From Cherax quadricarinatus (lineage: Eukaryota > Arthropoda > Malacostraca > Decapoda > Parastacidae), in contig NC_091311.1 of the NCBI RefSeq assembly GCF_038502225.1, positions 28,419,230 to 28,483,229 of the forward strand: a stretch of DNA of 64,000 bases, given 5' to 3'. Of this stretch, positions 58,490 to 64,000 are shown in pieces. The notes beneath the pieces are model-generated. The model was not told the origin of the DNA and did no database searches. It saw only the letters and a program-made list of their open reading frames with translations. Each line of letters opens with the position of its first letter. Position 1 is the first letter of the stretch. The position numbers were made by a program, and so were the translations under genes.

Positions 58490-58790
58490 TTGCTGGGGTC
58501 TACTTGGAGTGTTTTCCGAGTGTCAGCGCCTCCGAGGCCAGGTTCCAGACCAGGCCTCCTGGTGCATCAAGGCTTATGAAATTACTCTGTTACTGCTGGT
58601 TGCATGCAGTCCATTATATGAACCACAGCTCGATTAATCAGGAGCAGACTTTAGGAGCTTATCCAGTTCTAACTTGAAAACAGCGAAGAGTCTATTCATA
58701 ATCTCTCTTTTGAATGGTGGGAGGTTGTTAAATAGTCTTGGTCCCCTTAAACTTATCGTTATCAATTTCCAATGTAACTGAGCGAATAAA
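58490..58790 (-). mobile_element. LINE family A 3' end
   Basis: CTACTTGGAGTGTTTTCCGA, CAGACCAGGCCTCCTGGTGC, GAAGAGTCTATTCATAATCT and GTGGGAGGTTGTTAAATAGT follow, in reverse, the family A tail and its LFNxLPxxI coding block. It is diverged. Confidence 0.7.
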
Positions 58791-58983
58791 CGCTCCTGAG
58801 GATGGGTGAATATAAGGAGAGGAATGGTGTCCTACAACATCGTCTTCCAGACTGCTTTAGCGTCAAGATAAATATAATCCAACTTCGGAGGCCTGGAACC
58901 AGTTGACAGGTATTAGGAGGCGAGACCAGGAGCTATGAATCGACTCCTGCAAACACAAATGTGTACGTATGACTAGGTAATTG

Positions 58984-58987
58984 CTCG

Positions 58988-59056
<69 letters not shown>
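58984..59056. repeat. (CG)n(CA)n microsatellite
   Basis: A short CGCG start followed by about 32 CA units at the truncated 5' end of a LINE B copy. Confidence 0.96.
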
Positions 59057-59058
<2 letters not shown>

Positions 59059-59452
59059 CTAAGAGATATGTCCTACGAGGAGAGGTTAAGGGAAATCAAC
59101 CTGGCAACACTGGAGGACAGGAGAGATAGGGGGGACATGATAACGACGTACAAAATACTGAGAGGAATTGACAAGGTGGACAAAGACAGGATATTCCAGA
59201 GATGGGACACAGCAACAAGGGGACACAGTTGGAAGTTGAAGACACAGATGAATCACAGGGATGTTAGGAAGTATTTCTTCAGCCACAGAGTAGTTAGGAA
59301 GTAGAATAGTTTGGGAAGCGATGTAGTGGAGGCAGGATCCATACATAGCTTTAAGCGGAGGTATGATTAAGCTCACTGTTCAGGGAGAGTGACCTAGTAG
59401 CGACCAGTGAAGAGGCGGGGCCAGGAGCTTGGACTCGACCCCTGCAACCACA

Positions 59453-59455
<3 letters not shown>
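59057..59455 (+). pseudogene. LINE family B C-terminal domain
   Basis: LRDMSYEERLREINLATLED, GDMITTYKILRGIDKVDKDR, ATRGHSWKLKTQMNHRDVRK and YFFSHRVVRK, then a TAG and further coding sense to SVEAGSIHSFKRRYD-like sequence with another stop. The tail GAAGAGGCGGGGCCAGGAGC leads into (CA)n at 59455-59512. Confidence 0.88.

Positions 59456-59512
<57 letters not shown>
59455..59512. repeat. (CA)n at LINE B tail
   Basis: CA tract continuing from the tail CCCTGCAACCACACACCC. Confidence 0.96.
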
Positions 59513-59520
59513 AGTATAGA

Positions 59521-60995
59521 CACAGGTGAGATTCCAGTCACTAAAAACAACAGATATAGCCCCACTCCATAAAGGTGGCAGCAAAGCAATAGCTAAGAGC
59601 TATAGACCAATAGCTTTAACGTTCCACATCATAAAAATCTTTGAAAGACTTCTAAGAAGCAGGATTGCGAACCACTTAGACTCCCAACAATTGTACAATA
59701 AAGGGCAACATGGTTTCAGAGCAGGTCTCTCCTGTCTCTCGTAACTATTGGACCACTATGATATGGTCTTGGATGCACCGGAAAACAAGAAGAATGCTGA
59801 TGTAGAATGAAAAGATATTGAAAAAGCCTTTGACAAGTGCGATTATGATGTAACAGCACACAAAATGCGTGCTAATGGGATAAGTGGCAAAATAGGCAGA
59901 TGGATCTTCAATTTTCTTACAAATTGAACACAAATAGTTGTGGTAAACAGAGTTAAATCGGAAGCTGCCATAGTGAAGAGCTCTATTCCACAAGTCACAG
60001 TACTTGCACCTATCCTGTTCCTCATCCTCATGTCAGACAAATGATACTAGGCTTTGCACGAGTGTGTCATCCACTGAGGACACGCAAATCTCCAAGAAGA
60101 TATACACCAAGTCTTCCAATGGGCAACAGAGAACAACTGAATGTTCAATGAAGACAAATTCAATCTTTTCCGTTATGGAAAACTGGAGGAAATAATAACT
60201 AGAACAGGGTATACTACAAACTCTAATCACACAATAGAGCGGTAAAGTAATGTGAAGGACCTGGGAGTGGAAATGTCTGAGGATCTCATCTTCAAGGATC
60301 ACAACAGTGCCACTATCACATCTGCGAGGAAACTGATAGGATGGATAACGAGAACATTCAAGACAAGAGATGCCAAACCAATGATGATACTTTTTATATC
60401 ACTTGTTCTCTCTAGGCTGGAATACATTAACATCTCCATTCAAGGCAGGTAAAATTGCAGATCTCAAGAATATACAGAGAACCTTTACTGCACATATAGG
60501 TTCCATTAAACACCTTAACCACTGGTAATGCTTGGAAGCACTTGACTTGTACTCACTGGAGTGCAGGCGAGAAAGATATATCATAATCTACACCTGAAAG
60601 ATCCTGGAGGGACGTTCCTAATCTGCACACAGAAATCATTTCCTACGAAAGCAAAAGACTTGGCAGGCGATGCAACATAGCCCCATTGAAAAGTAGGATC
60701 GTCACTGGTACACTACGAGAAAACACAATAAGTGTCCTGGGCCCAAGACTGTTCAACAGCCTCCCACCAGCCATAAGGGGAATTACCAATAGACCCCTGG
60801 TTGTCTTCAAGAGGGAGCTGAACAGATACCTAAAGTCAGTGCCGGTTCAACCGGGCTGTGGTTCGTACGTTGGACTACGTATGGCCAGCAGTAACAGCCT
60901 TGTTCTTCAGGCCCTGATCCACCAGCCGGCCTGGTCATGGATCGGGCCGCGAGGGCGTTGATCCCCGGAATACCCTCCAGGTAGACTCCAGGTAC
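59521..60995 (+). pseudogene. LINE family A, longest decayed copy
   Basis: RT blocks on the plus strand: TDIAPLHKGGSKAIAKSYRP, FERLLRSRIANHLDSQQLYN, GQHGFRAGLSCLS, a stop, then HYDMVLDAPENKKNADV and EKAFDKCDYDVTAHKMRANG. IPQVTVLAPILFLILMSD marks the block before the catalytic box, which is destroyed. VKDLGVEMSEDLIFKDH and RTFKTRDAKPMMILFISLVL follow, then RLFNSLPPAIRGITNRPLVV and the tail GCGTTGATCCCCGGAATACC with two CTCCAGGTA copies. At least six in-frame stops are visible. Its tail abuts the ORF1 of the next LINE. Confidence 0.88.
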
Positions 60996-61009
60996 ACACA
61001 CAAAAAAAA

Positions 61010-62015
61010 ATGGGTGGCCCTAGAGGACGGAAAACCAGAGATCTGGTGGATGAACCAGGGAGAAAAGACTGGGAGTTAGAGCTCCAAAAAAGGGAGGAAG
61101 AGTGGGGAAGGAAGACAGTAGAGCTTGGTAAGAAAATGGAGGAGCGGATAGCTGAAGAGTGCAGGAAGTGGGAAGTACAGGTCTTAGCAGCAGAAGCTAG
61201 GATACAGTGCTTAGAAGAGAAACTGCAAAGCCTGAAACAGATTAGAGAGACAAATGACAATTCAGATGTATCATCAGGAAATACAATGTCAGGCACAGAC
61301 AAGGGGACGGTAAGCAACAAAGGAGACATGCCGTACGCGAAGGCCCTATCAGACCCACGTGGGGCCAGGGAAAAGACGAGGAGCACACTAAGATCAAATG
61401 ACAGGTCCGAAGACAATGAAGGTATGCTATATGCAGAGATTCTAACAGCCAACTGCAGTAGCAAGGGACAGCTGGTCATGAAAGACAGTTCATTGAGAAT
61501 AGAAGTTTCAGATATGACAGGGACTGAAAGCAAGAACATGTCAATGGAAGGAAATAAAATGCCTCAGAGGAAGCAGATGGAGACTCAGTGGGAGGAGGAA
61601 AGGGCGAGGTCAGTTTTTGTGTACGGGCTCCAAGAAGCCAAGAGGGACAACTTCGAAGAAATAAAACAGGAGAAAAAAATGATTGAAGGCATCATGAAAA
61701 CAATAGGTGAGGGCGATATGACCCAGGTGACAAATTTTCAGAGAATTGGGTGGTTGGCCTGTCAAAGTAATTTTCAAGGAAGAATCAGTTCGAACCAGGA
61801 TTCTGCAAGAGAAAGCAAGACTGGGGGACAAACAGGGGTACCAGAGAGTATACCTCGACCGCGACAGAACACAAGAAGAAAGGAATACACTGAAAGAGAG
61901 GGTACAGAGACACAAGGAGGACAGAGAGGCAATGACGAAGATGAGCAGGACCCAGACACAGGAGGAAGGGCAAACACACCCCACAGAATCTCCCACCAAA
62001 AGACTCCAACCATGA
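61010..62015 (+). pseudogene. LINE ORF1 (RNA-binding protein), one frameshift
   Basis: The ATG at 61010 opens a protein with a charged, coiled-coil-like N-terminus (LELQKREEEWGRKTVELGKK, residues about 25-75). A linker follows, then at about residues 197-245 RSVFVYGLQEAK and KKMIEGIMKTIGEGDMTQVT, typical of the RRM-like core of LINE ORF1 proteins. Near 61745 the reading frame shifts by one. The other frame carries WPVKVIFKEESVRTRILQEK, YLDRDRTQEERNTLKERVQR and ends with TGA at 62013-62015; this is the usual ORF1 C-terminal domain. ORF1p coats LINE RNA in intact relatives. The upstream border is the A-run after the family A tail at 61000-61008, so this LINE may be 5' truncated. Confidence 0.82.
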
Positions 62016-64000
62016 CATTCCCAACGCAACTGAGCAACCTATACTACAACCCACTCACTGTTCCCTCTGCCACCAACCCCCATATCACAAACCTCACCCC
62101 AACAGCTGTCCCTTATGGGCATTCTGACCCCACCCCCATCATCACAAACCCCACCGACACCACAGCCCCATAGACGCCCCCATCATGGCTCTCGGTCCCC
62201 CAACCCCAATATTCTTGCATGACCACAGTGATAGAAAAGAAACTGAAAGTTTGGTACACAAACGCGGATGGAATAACGAATAAACATGAGGAGTGGAACG
62301 AAAGAATCAGTGAAAAATCCCCAGACATCATAGCAGTCACAGAAACAAAACTTGCTGAGACAATAACAGACACAATCTTCCCAATGGGATATCAGATCCT
62401 GAGGAAAGATAGAAGGAGTAGAGGGGGAGGAGGGGTTGCACTGCTCATAAAACACCGATGGGGATTTGAGGAAATGGAAGGCATGGACATGATTGGAGAA
62501 AGAGACTACATTGTAGGTACAATTCAGTCCGGAGAACATAAAGTAGTCATTGGAGTGATGTATAACCCACCACAGAACTGCAGGAGGCCAAGAGAGGAGT
62601 ACGAAGAAAACAACAGGGTGATGGTGGACACACTGGCTGAGGTGGCAAGAAGAGCTCACTCGAGCAGAGCAGAGTTACTGGTAATGGGCGATTTCAACCA
62701 CAGGGAGATTGACTGGGAAAACCTGGAGCCACATGGGGGTCCCGAAACATGGAGAGCCAAGATGATGGATGTGGTACTTGAAAACCTCATGCATCAACAT
62801 GTCAGGGACACAACCAGAGAGAGAGGGGAGGATGAGCCAGGAAGACTGGATCTTGTGTTCACCCTGAGCAGTTCAGACATTGAGGACATCACTTACGAGA
62901 GGGCACTTGGACCTAGCGATCACGTGGTTCTGAGTTTTGATTATATAGTAGAGTTACAAGTGGAGAAGGTAACATGAACTGAAGGGGACAGGCCAAACTA
63001 TGAAAGGGGGGACTACACAGGTATGAGAAACTTCCTGCAGGAGGTTCAGTGGGACAGAGAAATGGTAGGAAAATCAGTAAACGAGATGATGGAATATGTG
63101 GCAACAAAGTGCAAGGAGGCAGAGGAAAGTTTTGTTCCCAAGGGAAACAGAAATAATAGGAAGACCAAAACGAGTCCTTGGTTTACCCGAAGGTGTAGGG
63201 AGGCAAAAACTAAGTGCAACAGAGAATGGAAAAGGTACAGGAGGCATAGGACCCAGGAAAACAAGGAGATTAGTAGAAGAGCCAGAAACGAGTATGCACA
63301 GATAAGGAGGGAGGCCCAGCGACAGTATGAAAACGACATAGCATCGAAAGTCAAATCTGACCCGAAACTGCTGTATAGCCACATTAGGAGGAAGACAACA
63401 GTCAAGGACCAGGTGATAAGGCTGAGGAAAGAAGGTGGAGAACTCACAAGAAACGATCAAGAGGTATGTGAGGAGCTCAACACGAGATTTAAGGAAGTAT
63501 TTACAGTAGAGACAGGAAGGACTCTGGGGGGACAGACCAGATGGGGAATCCTGCAAGGAATACACCAACAAGTGTTGGACGACATACATACAGATGAGGA
63601 GGAGGTGAAGAAACTGCTAAGGGACATCGATACCTCAAAGGCAATGGGACCGGACATCTCCCCGTGGATCCTTAGAGAGGGAGCAGATATGTTGTGCGTG
63701 CCACTTACCACAATCTTCAACACGTCCCTGGAAACTGGGCAACTACCTGAGGTATGGAAGACGGCAAATGTAGTTCCCATTTTTAAAAAAGGAGACAGAA
63801 AAGAGGCACTAAACTATAGACCTGTGCCATTGACGTGTATAGTATGCAAAGTTATGGAGAAGATTATCAGGAGGAGAGTGTTGGAGCACCTGGAACGGAA
63901 CAAGAGTATAAATGCCAACCAGCACGGATTCATGGAAGGCAAATCCTGTGTCACAAACCTTCTGGAGTTTTATGATAAAATAACAGAAGTAAGACACGAG
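62012..64000 (+). pseudogene. LINE ORF2 (AP endonuclease plus RT), two stops, runs off window
   Basis: ATG at 62012 overlaps the ORF1 stop as ATGA. A Pro/Thr-rich leader runs to a TAG at 62171. The same frame continues (ATG at 62219) into the endonuclease: WYTNADGITNKHEEW, DIIAVTETKL (catalytic Glu), GVMYNPPQN, LVMGDFNHREIDWENL (catalytic Asp/Asn), and GPSDHVVLSF (SDH box). A TGA at 62975 separates it from RT in the same frame, with SPWFTRRCREAKTKCNREWK, DTSKAMGPDISPWILREGAD, VVPIFKKGDRKEALNYRPVP and HGFMEGKSCVTNLLEF. The catalytic box lies past the window end. It is CR1/L2/jockey-type and probably the source family of the B fragments, because the motif style agrees, but no direct overlap exists in this window. 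Apart from two stops the frame is intact for about 2 kb. Confidence 0.88.

Overview
This window is eukaryotic, repeat-dominated DNA, most likely intergenic sequence from a decapod crustacean (crayfish, lobster or shrimp type). That assignment is inference from memory. It rests on very dense (TA)n, (GT)n, (CT)n and (GA)n microsatellites, several decaying non-LTR retrotransposon families, Penelope-like elements, and dispersed modules I associate with decapod genomes. There is no operon structure, rRNA, intact tRNA, CRISPR array or convincing intact host gene. Almost all long open frames are either tandem-repeat artefacts or remains of mobile elements.

Layout. 0-7 kb: sparse unique sequence, a 20-bp minisatellite (2.26-3.11 kb), and fragments of reverse transcriptases. 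7.05-10.43 kb: a 36-bp satellite of about 94 units, open in several frames on both strands, interrupted in phase at its end by a foldback Penelope-type repeat. 11.6-12.5 kb: a broken gene copy with a Cys/His-rich N-terminus, the only candidate of non-obvious mobile origin. 13-16 kb: LINE families A and B nested in each other. 16.5-20.6 kb: one minus-strand RTE-like LINE (family C) split by a 2.2-kb block of (TA)n and inserted elements. 19-22 kb and 46 kb: a roughly 390-bp terminal-inverted-repeat element inserted in (TA)n. 23.5-25 kb and 41.3-42.3 kb: Penelope-like elements. 27.5-28.7 kb: foldback and palindromic Penelope-type terminal repeats. 29.0-32.0 kb: an element with two nearly identical 320-bp LTRs and no recognised gag/pol, carrying 17 TGACGTCA palindromes. 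39.8-40.6 kb: an internally deleted Tc1-like transposon. 52.2 kb: a hAT-like MITE. 54.5-57.2 kb: a nearly complete 3' part of family C. 59.5-61 kb: a family A copy. 61.0-64.0 kb: a LINE with ORF1 and ORF2 that overlap by ATGA and run off the window.

How the parts relate. Three LINE families (A: CR1/jockey-like; B: APE-RT type with a tail that runs into CA repeats; C: RTE-like with a tail that runs into TA repeats) supply most of the reverse transcriptase sequence. Microsatellites recur exactly at LINE tails and at insertion borders, so retrotransposition, microsatellite growth and later insertion into those tracts appear linked. The most interesting signal is that four separate Penelope-type terminal repeat families share a hammerhead-ribozyme-like core: a UGAUAA-type box, a short hairpin, then GAAA followed by a self-complementary ACGU or AGCGCU segment. 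All family assignments are from reading the sequence and from memory of the families; no database search was run.
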